A stretch of DNA of 7,113 bases from Candidatus Cloacimonadota bacterium (GTDB lineage: Bacteria > Cloacimonadota > Cloacimonadia > Cloacimonadales > Cloacimonadaceae): assembly GCA_023230025.1 (NCBI GenBank), contig JALNYD010000136.1, forward strand, positions 1-7,113. The letters are read 5' to 3'. Both the position numbers and the translations under genes were made by a program. Below, one piece after another: positions 1 to 7,113 of the stretch; positions within the stretch are counted from its first letter, which is position 1, and each line of letters begins with the position of its first letter. Below the pieces are notes generated by a model, which was given only the letters and a program-made list of their open reading frames with translations, had not been told where the DNA came from and searched no databases.

Positions 1-1
1 C

Positions 2-2800
2 TGTCGGATAATCTTCTGGTCGCATTATGAATCCGGGGATAAGGATATTTATTGTCAGAAACTGAATGCGCTGGGTCAGACAGTGTGGGAATCTGAAGTT
101 CCCTTGGTCTCACACGTCCGCACTCAACACCTTTTAGGGGCGGTTTCTGCTCCCGACGGTACCTTCTTTATTGCCTGGAGAGAGGATCTGGAGCAACCTG
201 AGATCAGAGTACAGAAAGTGAATGGCAACGGGGATCAGCTATGGGATTCGCAGGGTATCACGATGGCTAGTTATAATTATGGTATATCCACATTTCGAGT
301 GCAACTGGTATCTACAGATAATGGAGGGGTGCAGATTGTTTTCCAAGGGGATAACTATGATATTCGCGCTCAGAGTTTGGATGCCCAGGGAACCTGTCTT
401 TGGAATCAGGGGGGGCAATCCCCAATTCCCAGCAATGGTTACATTCTTCAGAATGCTGTTACTGATGGCGAAGGTGGTTTGCTGATAAACGTGAAGAGTA
501 GTGTGCGCAGCAGGCTCTATAGATTGACTTCCGATGCTGAATTGTATGGAGGTGCACAGTTGGTTGCAGATGACTTCCTGCCGGGCAGACCTTATCAATT
601 GCTGAGCGGACTACCGGGTGAGTACATTCTCTGGAACCGTACCGGGAGCGGGGATGACCAACTCCAGTTTGTCAAAATTGATAACCAGGGTAACCTGCTG
701 ATTCCTGCTCCAGTAAGTTATTTCATCGGTCAGAGTGATTCTTACTCTAACATCCGGGTGCAGAGTAATCTCAGCGGAGAAGTATATGCCGCGTGGATTC
801 GCCGAAATGCTGGCAGTAGTGATCGTAGCCTACTGGTGCAGAGCTTCAATTCTACCTTTAACCCCCGATGGCCGGGCTATGGGAGCTTGGTTGCCGAAGC
901 TAACATCAACGGCGGGGAGTTTGAACTGGCATTACATCCTAATGGTTCCTCCTGGTTAAGCTGGGTGGAAGATGGTGAGAATCCGGTGTGTAAATCCCTG
1001 GCTCTATCATATTATGGTGATTATCTGTGGTCAGAGGAAGCAATTGTTCTGGATTACTGCTCCAGTCATGCTTTACCACTGCCCAACAGCAGTGGCTGTA
1101 TCTATATCTGGAATAGTCAGGAAGAGGGAATGCACCGCGTGAGACGACAGCGCTTGAATGTATCCGGCGACATGCAATATCTGGAGCCTGAAGAAGTATT
1201 GCAGGAAAAGCCCGCGGGGATAATAGACCTTTGTGGAAGCTTTATGAATGAGGATCACCTGATCTCAGTGTGGATGGAACATGATAAAGAAAGCCGGAGT
1301 ATCTTTTATCAGCGCACAAACCAAGCTGGAGAAAACCAGTGGGGGCCTGTAGGACGCAAGTTGAATCCTGATAACCCAAATCCCGAAGGCTATCCAATTA
1401 CATGTAGCGGATCAGATGGCAGCGTATATATCTTGTATATGACCTTAGCGGATGATTCCAGCGATTCCCGATCAGTGCTGTACCTGCAAAAAGTAAATCC
1501 TGACGGCATCCCGGAATATCCGGGTAAGGGTATCAATATTGCCGGGAATCAAACTCCCATTCAATCAAAATGTGCAGGTGTACTGGGAGATGATGTTTAT
1601 CTGGCTTGGGTGATAATGAATCGCCAGATCATGGGTCAACGGATTTCTGGAGGACAAAAGCAATGGGGTGAAGACGGGAAGCTTCTGGTTGCTGCTGCGG
1701 AAGAGCTTTCAGTTTCATGGTTGAAACTAGATCAAAACTGGCTGGAATGGACTCAGGGAGATATGAACTTCTCGGAAATGATGGCTCTGAAGCTGGATAG
1801 TAGTGGTAATCCCGCTCCAGGTTGGAATCCCGAAGGTTTGAAGTTGTTGAATTCTGAGGTTTATCCGATGCAACGCATGTGGGGTACTGGCATTATCGGG
1901 GGAGACCTGTATTGCTTCATCGTGTCTTTTAACAATAGTGAGTCCACACTGGACCTGCAGAAAATCAACGCAGAAGGACAGCTTCAGTGGTCTCCAGAGG
2001 GTATCGGTATTGATGAATCGCTTAACAGCCTGGTCAGCGTGAATATGAGTATTGATGATAACATCAGCTTGATAATCTCTGAATATGATCCTTCCTCATA
2101 CTCGCTGGTCGGTACACGCTTCATCAAGATTTCTCCGGCTGGAGAGTTCCTGGTGGATTCAGCATTACCATTACAGGGGGATAACTCAAGAGGAGTTCAT
2201 TGTTTGAGCCAGTTTACCGATGGCTCCTACCTCTGGGTATATACAATGGCAAACACGGAAGACGCTTGGCAAGCAGATCTGTATTACAGCATGATATCCT
2301 CGACTGGAGAATTGCACTCAGTATCTCCTGTGCCATTATGCATAAAACCTGGAACTCAGTATTTACCAATGGCAGTAGTTTCTGGCAACAAAGCCTTCGT
2401 TAGCTGGATTGACAAAAGCAAGGGACTTTCCGGTGTAGAATCTGAAATGGGAGAACCGTTTGCTGCTTTGCTTAATAGCGCTTACACCGGAATCCCAGGA
2501 TGGATTCAAAGTCCGGAGCTGAAATTGCACCTGAATGCAAACTATCCCAATCCTTTCAATCCAGAAACCACAATCTCCTTCAATCTACCTCAAGCGGGGA
2601 TTCCCCACATCTCGATCTACAACCTCAAAGGGCAGTTGGTCAGGAACATCGCTGAAGAACAACGGTTTGATGCTGGATTGAACACAATACTCTGGGATGG
2701 CAGGGATCATGGGGGACAGATCGTGAGTAGCGGGATATATTTTTGCCGCCTGAGTTTTGCCGGAGATACTGCAATCCGAAAGATGGTGTTGGCCAAATAG
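2..2800 (+). CDS. Large repeat-containing surface protein with T9SS C-terminal sorting domain (5' truncated)
   Basis: The reading frame is open from base 2, so the gene starts upstream of the window. The GTG at 83 is internal: the codons before it already encode one repeat unit (IYCQKLNALGQTVW). The visible part is 932 residues. Residues 16 to about 840 are some 15 tandem repeats of about 53 residues, each centred on a core like QKVNxxGxxxWxxxG. Such repeats usually form beta-sheet, propeller-like structures. Residues 844-932 are a T9SS type A sorting / FlgD-Ig-like domain: NYPNPFNP at 847-854, then SIYNLKGQLVR, LWDGRDHGGQ and SSGIYFCRL, ending in KMVLAK. By family knowledge this domain directs export across the outer membrane and attachment or release at the surface. 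No catalytic motif is visible. The function of the repeat region is unknown; adhesion or binding is a guess. A 186-base gap separates it from the next gene, so it may be a separate transcript. Confidence 0.9.
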   Translation, partial: CRIIFWSHYESGDKDIYCQKLNALGQTVWESEVPLVSHVRTQHLLGAVSAPDGTFFIAWREDLEQPEIRVQKVNGNGDQLWDSQGITMASYNYGISTFRVQLVSTDNGGVQIVFQGDNYDIRAQSLDAQGTCLWNQGGQSPIPSNGYILQNAVTDGEGGLLINVKSSVRSRLYRLTSDAELYGGAQLVADDFLPGRPYQLLSGLPGEYILWNRTGSGDDQLQFVKIDNQGNLLIPAPVSYFIGQSDSYSNIRVQSNLSGEVYAAWIRRNAGSSDRSLLVQSFNSTFNPRWPGYGSLVAEANINGGEFELALHPNGSSWLSWVEDGENPVCKSLALSYYGDYLWSEEAIVLDYCSSHALPLPNSSGCIYIWNSQEEGMHRVRRQRLNVSGDMQYLEPEEVLQEKPAGIIDLCGSFMNEDHLISVWMEHDKESRSIFYQRTNQAGENQWGPVGRKLNPDNPNPEGYPITCSGSDGSVYILYMTLADDSSDSRSVLYLQKVNPDGIPEYPGKGINIAGNQTPIQSKCAGVLGDDVYLAWVIMNRQIMGQRISGGQKQWGEDGKLLVAAAEELSVSWLKLDQNWLEWTQGDMNFSEMMALKLDSSGNPAPGWNPEGLKLLNSEVYPMQRMWGTGIIGGDLYCFIVSFNNSESTLDLQKINAEGQLQWSPEGIGIDESLNSLVSVNMSIDDNISLIISEYDPSSYSLVGTRFIKISPAGEFLVDSALPLQGDNSRGVHCLSQFTDGSYLWVYTMANTEDAWQADLYYSMISSTGELHSVSPVPLCIKPGTQYLPMAVVSGNKAFVSWIDKSKGLSGVESEMGEPFAALLNSAYTGIPGWIQSPELKLHLNANYPNPFNPETTISFNLPQAGIPHISIYNLKGQLVRNIAEEQRFDAGLNTILWDGRDHGGQIVSSGIYFCRLSFAGDTAIRKMVLAK
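47..2520 (+). repeat. About 15 tandem protein repeats of roughly 53 residues
   Basis: These are repeats at the protein level inside the first gene; the DNA copies have diverged. Core motifs begin near visible residues 16, 68, 121, 172, 221, 277, 330, 380, 434, 493, 543, 593, 650, 705 and 760, with a degenerate last one near 819, giving a spacing of 49-59 residues. Clear examples are IRVQKVNGNGDQLWDSQG, IFYQRTNQAGENQWGPVG, LYLQKVNPDGIPEYPGKG and LDLQKINAEGQLQWSPEG. Between cores lies a second conserved strand pair of the type GGxxxxW, such as GTFFIAWRE, GEVYAAWIR, DDVYLAWVI and NKAFVSWID. The two-part unit fits a beta-propeller blade or beta-solenoid rung. Eight or nine units match well; those near 172, 380, 705 and 819 are weak. 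Confidence 0.8.
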
Positions 2801-2823
2801 GATCCCAAGCTTCCCGGCCACAC
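2786..2823 (+). terminator. Imperfect hairpin over the stop codon, possible weak terminator
   Basis: GTGTTGGCC at 2786-2794 can pair with GGCCACAC at 2816-2823. This gives eight base pairs with one bulged T, a loop of about 21 bases, and only TTT following the stem. The left arm lies in the last codons of the first gene. The long loop and lack of a proper T-run make this a weak candidate. It is reported because it is the best termination-like structure found after the gene. Confidence 0.2.
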
Positions 2824-2986
2824 TTTATGCAGGAAACATAGCAAAAGCGAGAGTTCCAGTCATCGCGTAAACTTTCTTTGCTCAGAAAGAAAAGCTTGAC
2901 GTAGTATTGCAGCAAAATTAGCGTGCACAGCGATCCTGGTTTGCTTTTTGTATTCATCCAGAAACATATGGGAGAAGAAAACAGTT
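2801..2986. other. Non-coding gap between the repeat protein and the M6-like gene
   Basis: No credible gene lies here; overlapping reverse-strand open frames are shadows of the first gene's end. The gap contains an A/T-rich inverted repeat (TTTCTTT 2873-2879, AAAGAAA 2886-2892, six-base loop) without a following T-run. A TTGACG at 2896-2901 resembles a sigma-70 -35 box, but at 17 bases' spacing the matching hexamer is TAGCGT (2919-2924), only a half match to TATAAT. A promoter for the downstream genes is expected in this stretch but cannot be placed with confidence. Confidence 0.5.
2970..2977 (+). promoter_or_regulatory. Ribosome binding site that fixes the start of the M6-like gene
   Basis: GGGAGAAG lies upstream of the ATG at 2987, with GGAG ending 12 bases before it, a slightly long but usable spacing. 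The same frame can be extended back to a TTG at 2948. That start has no purine-rich site before it and would put 13 extra polar residues in front of the signal peptide, so ATG 2987 is preferred. Confidence 0.6.
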
Positions 2987-5900
2987 ATGCTTAAATGGGC
3001 GTATCACTTATGCTTAGCACTCTTACTGCTGAGTAGTATCGCGTTGGAAGGAATGGTTCCTCCACATCCCAGGTATCAGAATCCCCCAGCCAATTGGCAG
3101 GCGATTAAACCCGAACGCAAGAGCTCAAAGTCAGAAAATATGGCTGCAAGTGTTGAGAATAATCTACAGCAAACCAGACTCAAAAAGGATTCCGAAGAAT
3201 TGCCAAACAATATCCTTGCGCTGATGGTGCAATTCAGTGATAAGCACTTCAAGACCGCGCTGGATTATCCTGATTCTTTGAACCACGATGAAGTGTTCTT
3301 TGATCGGTGGATGCTACATTTACGGGAGTTCTACTCCGATGCTTCTCACGGAAGATATGTCCTGAATTATACTGTGTATCCCCAGGTGCTCACTCTGCCA
3401 CATCCGATGTCCTGGTATGGGAATGACTCTGACCCCTATATCGACAAGAAACTTCCCAGCATCTTACAGGATCTGATGCCTTTATGCGATGATCAGATAG
3501 ATTTCAATGCCTATGGTGGATTGGTGATCTTTCATGCTGGAGCCGGTCAGGAAACCGATATCGAAAGCATCCGTAACGACAACATTTGGAGCACCTTTCT
3601 TACCCGTAAAGCCTTGCAGGAGACCTATGATCCGGATAATGATGACTATCCCGGATTCACTACTGGGGATGGGGCTATTCTGAAGAATGTGGTGATTGTC
3701 CCCGAAGATCAGTATCAGGATTACTTCCCCGGGCCTGGTGAAGAGGATGCAGACCTATATCTCTTCAGCATCTATGGAGTTTTGGTGCATCAATTTGGCC
3801 ATATTTTGGGTTTGCCCACCCTGTTTGACAATTTTAGCGCTAATGGTTCCAGCCAGGGTATCGGCAATTGGGGACTGATGGGCACTGGGGTGTGGAACGC
3901 TTCGGGCTATGTTCCTGCACAGCTTAGTGCCTGGTGTCGCTATTATCTGGGTTGGGAGGACGCCATCACACTGGAAGAAGATACAAGTAATGTCCCTCTG
4001 GATCACTTTTTGAACCATCAGGATGGTGCCATCCGCCTGTATAAAGTTCCGATCAGCGATACTGAATATTTCCTGATTGAGAATCGGCAGCAGAATCCGG
4101 ATGGTAGCCTGGATCCATATAATAATCTGCCCAGTTATTCTTTTAAATTGCTTCCCGAAGGTATTCAGGATTACTATGAAAACTTCCCGGAATTGCCATA
4201 CTTTAACATCATGGAAAATTCTTATCAGGGCTGTGAATGGGATTTCTTCCTGCCCGGATATGGCATGAGCCCTCATACGGATGGCAGCGGAATCCTGATC
4301 TGGCACATTGATGAGAATGTGATTGCCAGTCACTTCAGCCAGGATTTTGATGACAATAGCGTCAATGGCAATCAGAACCATAAGGGTGTCGATCTGGAAG
4401 AGGCAGATGGCTATCAGCATCTCGATACATCTATCATGAGTGATTATAAATATGGCGGTCCCGATGACAGCTTTCGCGCTGGCAATAATGACTATTTTGG
4501 CGATGGCACTCACCAGAGCCAGATCTGGCTGCCCACATCCGAGAGCTATTATGGCGGGGTGCCACTTGAGATTTATGACATCAGCGAAAGCGGCAACCGG
4601 ATGCATTTCAGCCTGCGCTTTGCCTGGAAGCTCGATGTGGGGTATAATTCAGTCAATACTCTGCCCGCGGCTGCGCTTGATCTTGATGGAGATGGCCAGA
4701 ACGAGATCTTTTATCCGATGCCGTCCGGAAAACTGGCGATGTTTGATGCAGAAGTCTGGGCGGATGAATTTCCGATTCAAATTCAGGATATCCCATATAT
4801 GTATACCTGGGATGGCAGCAGGCTTTACATTCCCACTCAAAGCGAGAATCTGGTGCGGCTTTTCTGTATCGATGGCTATTATCGCAACTATGTGCTGAAC
4901 CTTCCTTCAAGTTACTGGCTAAGCCATCCGGTGGATGGCGGGAATGAGCTGTATCTGCCCCTTTGGGACGAGAGTGAACAGCATAGCCAGATCAGATTGT
5001 ATAACAAGGACCTTCCCGGTAGCAGCCAGGTTCTATTCAGTCAACCAGCAGAACTATTAGGCAATTTGAGCCTGAGTGACAGCTTGCTCTATGCCCTTGT
5101 CCACTATGAGGGAGAAGCCAAACTGAACCTGTTGAGTTATCCCCGCCATGCAAACATCGACCAAAATTACGACTTGTGGCCGATTGATGTTCCAGCCGAT
5201 TCCAGCGTTGTAGGCATCTACACGGCTCGGCTCAGGGACAAATTGAACCTGATTGTGCAATGCAGCTCCAGCATCTATGTATTTGATCTTCAGGCAGAGT
5301 CGCCGATGCTGGCACCGGGATTCCCCGTCGTTGTAGCCGATAGTATTTCTGCTCCCATTAACCTGGCAGATATAGACGGAAATGGCAGCCTGGATATGCT
5401 GTGGGCATCCTCATACCGCTTGTACATTATTGATTACGGCGGCAACGATCTTGCGGTAGCTTCCCACAACCTGGGTTTGGCTGATGATGGCATTTCTGCC
5501 GGGGTTTTGGCCATGGATCTGGATGGGGATTCAAACTATGAGCTGGCTTCGGCGATGAACTTCAACCGGCTTGCAGTTTGGGAGGAAAACTATCGTCTCA
5601 AAAGAGGATATCCGGTCTCCTTTGGTTCCAGGGGGAGGCATTTACCCTTTGTTACGCCAGGTTCTGACCAAAAGTATTACCTGTGGCAAGCTACTGACAG
5701 GGGACAAATCTACCGCAGCGAATTGCCGGACTATGAACCTGTGATGCATCAACCGCATTGGTCTTGCGAGTATGGTAACCTGCAACGCACCGCCAATTAT
5801 CCACTGATCGATCTACCCAATCAATACCTTAGCGAAGAGGTTTTTGTTCAGGACGAAACCTATATCTTCCCCAATCCTTTGAAGAGTTACTACGAGCAAA

Positions 5901-6124
5901 AGCTGCGGCTAAGCGTGATGCCCACTCAGGATTTGGAAGTTGAGCTCAAGATCTTTGATATCCGGGGTAAACTTTTGTACCAGAAAAGTGCGTTGGCTTT
6001 TGCCTATTTGCATAATACGGAGATTTTTGAGATTCCGGCTCATAAACTGAGTAGTGGAATCTATATTGCATTGGTAAAGGGTGGAAACAAGACCCTGCAA
6101 TTGCGCTTTGGCGTTGAAAAGTAA
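2987..6124 (+). CDS. Secreted M6 (immune inhibitor A-like) metallopeptidase-fold protein, probably inactive, with VCBS-type repeats and T9SS sorting domain
   Basis: The product is 1045 residues. A signal peptide (MLKWAYHLCLALLLLSSIALEG, about 1-20) is followed by a short basic linker. The M6 fold starts at NILALMVQFSD (75-85). The zinc-site region reads HQFGHILGLPTLFD (268-281), then GIGNWGLMGTGVWN (291-304) with Met-turn M298, and PAQLSAW (310-316). Further M6 landmarks are YFLIENRQ, GSGILIWHIDE (ends 443) and KGVDLEEADG (466-475). Compared with the usual HEFGH and LPDLY, the general-base Glu is Gln269 and the Asp is Thr278, so peptidase activity is doubtful. Calcium-loop-like DLDGDGQNEI (565-574), DIDGNGSLDM (795-804) and MDLDGDS (843-849) mark an FG-GAP/VCBS-type beta-propeller region. 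A T9SS sorting domain runs from YIFPNP (959-964) to the end. The protein should be exported to the surface. It probably shares an operon with the barrel gene 17 bases downstream. Its substrate or ligand is unknown. Confidence 0.9.
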   Translation: MLKWAYHLCLALLLLSSIALEGMVPPHPRYQNPPANWQAIKPERKSSKSENMAASVENNLQQTRLKKDSEELPNNILALMVQFSDKHFKTALDYPDSLNHDEVFFDRWMLHLREFYSDASHGRYVLNYTVYPQVLTLPHPMSWYGNDSDPYIDKKLPSILQDLMPLCDDQIDFNAYGGLVIFHAGAGQETDIESIRNDNIWSTFLTRKALQETYDPDNDDYPGFTTGDGAILKNVVIVPEDQYQDYFPGPGEEDADLYLFSIYGVLVHQFGHILGLPTLFDNFSANGSSQGIGNWGLMGTGVWNASGYVPAQLSAWCRYYLGWEDAITLEEDTSNVPLDHFLNHQDGAIRLYKVPISDTEYFLIENRQQNPDGSLDPYNNLPSYSFKLLPEGIQDYYENFPELPYFNIMENSYQGCEWDFFLPGYGMSPHTDGSGILIWHIDENVIASHFSQDFDDNSVNGNQNHKGVDLEEADGYQHLDTSIMSDYKYGGPDDSFRAGNNDYFGDGTHQSQIWLPTSESYYGGVPLEIYDISESGNRMHFSLRFAWKLDVGYNSVNTLPAAALDLDGDGQNEIFYPMPSGKLAMFDAEVWADEFPIQIQDIPYMYTWDGSRLYIPTQSENLVRLFCIDGYYRNYVLNLPSSYWLSHPVDGGNELYLPLWDESEQHSQIRLYNKDLPGSSQVLFSQPAELLGNLSLSDSLLYALVHYEGEAKLNLLSYPRHANIDQNYDLWPIDVPADSSVVGIYTARLRDKLNLIVQCSSSIYVFDLQAESPMLAPGFPVVVADSISAPINLADIDGNGSLDMLWASSYRLYIIDYGGNDLAVASHNLGLADDGISAGVLAMDLDGDSNYELASAMNFNRLAVWEENYRLKRGYPVSFGSRGRHLPFVTPGSDQKYYLWQATDRGQIYRSELPDYEPVMHQPHWSCEYGNLQRTANYPLIDLPNQYLSEEVFVQDETYIFPNPLKSYYEQKLRLSVMPTQDLEVELKIFDIRGKLLYQKSALAFAYLHNTEIFEIPAHKLSSGIYIALVKGGNKTLQLRFGVEK

Positions 6125-6127
6125 GTT

Positions 6128-6133
6128 AAGGAG
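6128..6133 (+). promoter_or_regulatory. Strong ribosome binding site for the PorV/PorQ-like gene
   Basis: AAGGAG lies eight bases before the ATG at 6142, inside the 17-base gap after the M6-like gene's stop. It is an almost ideal Shine-Dalgarno site. It supports this start, and the short gap points to co-transcription without a separate promoter. Confidence 0.85.
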
Positions 6134-6141
6134 CAAAGCTC

Positions 6142-7044
6142 ATGAAAAGATATAGCATTATAATCATAGCCCTCATCGTTCTGGGCAGCCTGAATGCCGG
6201 TGTACATGAAAATGCCGGAGAATATGGATACCAATTCCTGGAGATCCCCTTCAATCCCGTTAGTATGGCTCTGGCAGGCCGCGGAGTACATAGTGCTGAT
6301 AACAACGCTTCCTGGATCTTACAGCCTGCATCAAACTGCCTGGCCTACGGCAAGAATGTAGCAGTTTCACACAGTATCTGGATCGGAGAAACCGCTTTTA
6401 GTACAGCAGCATATAGTTATAGCAAGCGTAGCTCACATCTGGGGTTGGCCTTAAGAAATCTCAGCTATGGCGAAATCGAAAAGCGGGATGAAACCGGATT
6501 CCTGATCGGATATTATGAGCCTGTGGATATCGCGGTGAATGGGAATTATAGCCTGCGCCTGAAGCCCTGGCTCTATGCTGGAGCAAATCTTGGCGTGATC
6601 TATCAAAAGCTTGATACTGCTTCATCCCTGGCTCTTGGCGCTGATCTTGGTCTGACTCTTCTTCCCCCTTTGGAAGATAGCGCTATCTCGCTGGCGTTCC
6701 GCAATCTGGGAGTATCCAATGATACTGATGAGGAAGCAGTCAAGCTGCCATACAGCCTGGATCTGGATCTTTACAAGGGCTTCAATCTGGCAGGCCAGAA
6801 ACTTGGCCTGGAAGCTTCTCTGTTCAAAACTCCAGACGCAGATTTGCGTTATACCGTCAGCGCTGAAGTGAAACTACTGGAACGCCTTTCTCTGAGAGGG
6901 GGCTATAAATTGAACTACGATGCCGAAGGCTTGACTGCCGGACTGGGAATTGCGATATCCCGGTTTGTGATTGATTATGGCTTTGCGGCCTTTGAAGAAG
7001 GGCTTGAGGATGTGCACAGCTTTGGCCTGAGTTACAACTTCTAA
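6142..7044 (+). CDS. PorV/PorQ-family outer-membrane beta-barrel protein
   Basis: The product is 300 residues. It starts with a clear signal peptide, MKRYSIIIIALIVLGSLNA, with likely cleavage after LNA (residue 19). Next comes the family-type N-terminal region: a YQFLEIPFNPVSMALAGRGV stretch, then a DNNASWILQPAS segment corresponding to the usual DDAxAxxxNPAxLA. The rest is alternating amphipathic beta-strands, including LALRNLSYGEIEKRDETG, YAGANLGVIYQKLD and SLALGADLGLTLL. It ends in LSYNF, a terminal aromatic typical of barrels inserted by the BAM machinery. By family knowledge PorV/PorQ proteins (FadL-related barrels) act in T9SS, where PorV shuttles or holds cargo with C-terminal sorting domains. 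This copy is somewhat shorter than characterised PorV proteins and resembles the many lineage-specific paralogues of uncertain role. Its position straight after a sorting-domain cargo suggests a partnership, which is inference. A related but T9SS-independent porin role is the main alternative. Confidence 0.8.
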   Translation: MKRYSIIIIALIVLGSLNAGVHENAGEYGYQFLEIPFNPVSMALAGRGVHSADNNASWILQPASNCLAYGKNVAVSHSIWIGETAFSTAAYSYSKRSSHLGLALRNLSYGEIEKRDETGFLIGYYEPVDIAVNGNYSLRLKPWLYAGANLGVIYQKLDTASSLALGADLGLTLLPPLEDSAISLAFRNLGVSNDTDEEAVKLPYSLDLDLYKGFNLAGQKLGLEASLFKTPDADLRYTVSAEVKLLERLSLRGGYKLNYDAEGLTAGLGIAISRFVIDYGFAAFEEGLEDVHSFGLSYNF

Positions 7045-7078
7045 AGCCACCTGGATCCAACTGCTGAGAACAACGAAC

Positions 7079-7113
7079 ATGAAGAAAGTCCACCTAATTG
7101 TCCTACTGATGTT
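7079..7113 (+). CDS. Start of a further exported protein (3' truncated)
   Basis: An ATG 34 bases after the barrel gene opens a frame reading MKKVHLIVLLM, then runs off the window after 11 complete codons. Two lysines followed by a hydrophobic run are what a signal peptide start looks like. A weak GAGAA (7065-7069) lies nine bases upstream. The close spacing and same strand make it a likely continuation of the operon. Nothing can be said of its function. Confidence 0.6.
   Translation, partial: MKKVHLIVLLM

Noticed and set aside
83..85. GTG as the start codon of the first gene
   Set aside because: The frame is open to the window edge and the upstream codons encode an obvious repeat unit of the same protein. 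There is no signal peptide at this point, although the protein must be exported.
409..415. Run of seven G as a possible phase-variation site
   Set aside because: Seven bases is short for slippage-based switching, it encodes an ordinary Gly-Gly in a repeat linker, and the frame is intact through it.
2873..2892. Inverted repeat TTTCTTT/AAAGAAA as a possible rho-independent terminator
   Set aside because: The seven-base stem has only one G-C pair and is not followed by a T-run. The pairing could arise by chance in A/T-rich intergenic DNA.
2896..2924. Possible sigma-70 promoter (TTGACG, then TAGCGT)
   Set aside because: The -35-like box is good but the -10 hexamer matches at only three positions, and the promoter consensus of this lineage is unknown.
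2640..2957. 105-codon reverse-strand frame spanning the gap between the first two genes
   Set aside because: More than half is antisense to the sorting domain of the first gene. The translation shows no signal peptide or family feature and there is no good ribosome binding site.
3755..4606. 283-codon open frame on the reverse strand inside the M6-like gene
   Set aside because: It lies opposite a strongly supported coding region with recognisable M6 blocks, and its translation shows no family motif. It is very rich in isoleucine and alanine, as expected from the antisense of this gene's codon pattern.
4440..4898. 152-codon open frame on the + strand in another frame of the M6-like gene
   Set aside because: It is wholly inside the real gene, has no ribosome binding site, and its translation is compositionally odd, rich in Met, Ile, Arg and Cys, with no domain.

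Overview
The window encodes secreted and outer-membrane proteins from a Gram-negative bacterium of the FCB (Fibrobacteres-Chlorobi-Bacteroidetes) kind. Two large proteins end in C-terminal domains of the type IX secretion system (T9SS) sorting class, one with an NYPNPFNP motif and one with a YIFPNP motif. A third gene encodes a PorV/PorQ-like beta-barrel. This combination is typical of Cloacimonadota, Marinimicrobia-type and Bacteroidota lineages. Overall style suggests Cloacimonadota, but that placement is an impression rather than a demonstration. All real genes lie on the + strand.

Layout: (1) Positions 2-2800 hold the 3' part of a very large cell-surface protein. It is made of about 15 tandem repeats of roughly 53 residues followed by a T9SS sorting domain, and its true start lies upstream of the window. 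(2) Positions 2801-2986 are a non-coding gap with a weak imperfect hairpin just after the stop and no convincing promoter. (3) Positions 2987-6121 (stop to 6124) encode a 1045-residue secreted protein. It has an M6 (immune inhibitor A-like) metallopeptidase fold, FG-GAP/VCBS-type DxDGDG repeats and a T9SS sorting domain. (4) After 17 bases, with a strong ribosome binding site, comes a 300-residue PorV/PorQ-family outer-membrane barrel (6142-7044). (5) A fourth gene with a signal-peptide-like start begins at 7079 and runs off the window.

How they fit together: the M6-like gene, the barrel and the truncated last gene look co-transcribed. In T9SS systems PorV-type barrels receive or shuttle cargo carrying C-terminal sorting domains, so a cargo-plus-barrel pairing is plausible, though a partnership is inferred from position only.

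The most notable point is that the M6-like protein reads HQFGH where the family has HEFGH, and LPTLF where it has LPDLY. The surrounding fold signatures are intact. It therefore looks like a lineage of catalytically dead, possibly binding-only, M6 proteins rather than a decaying gene.
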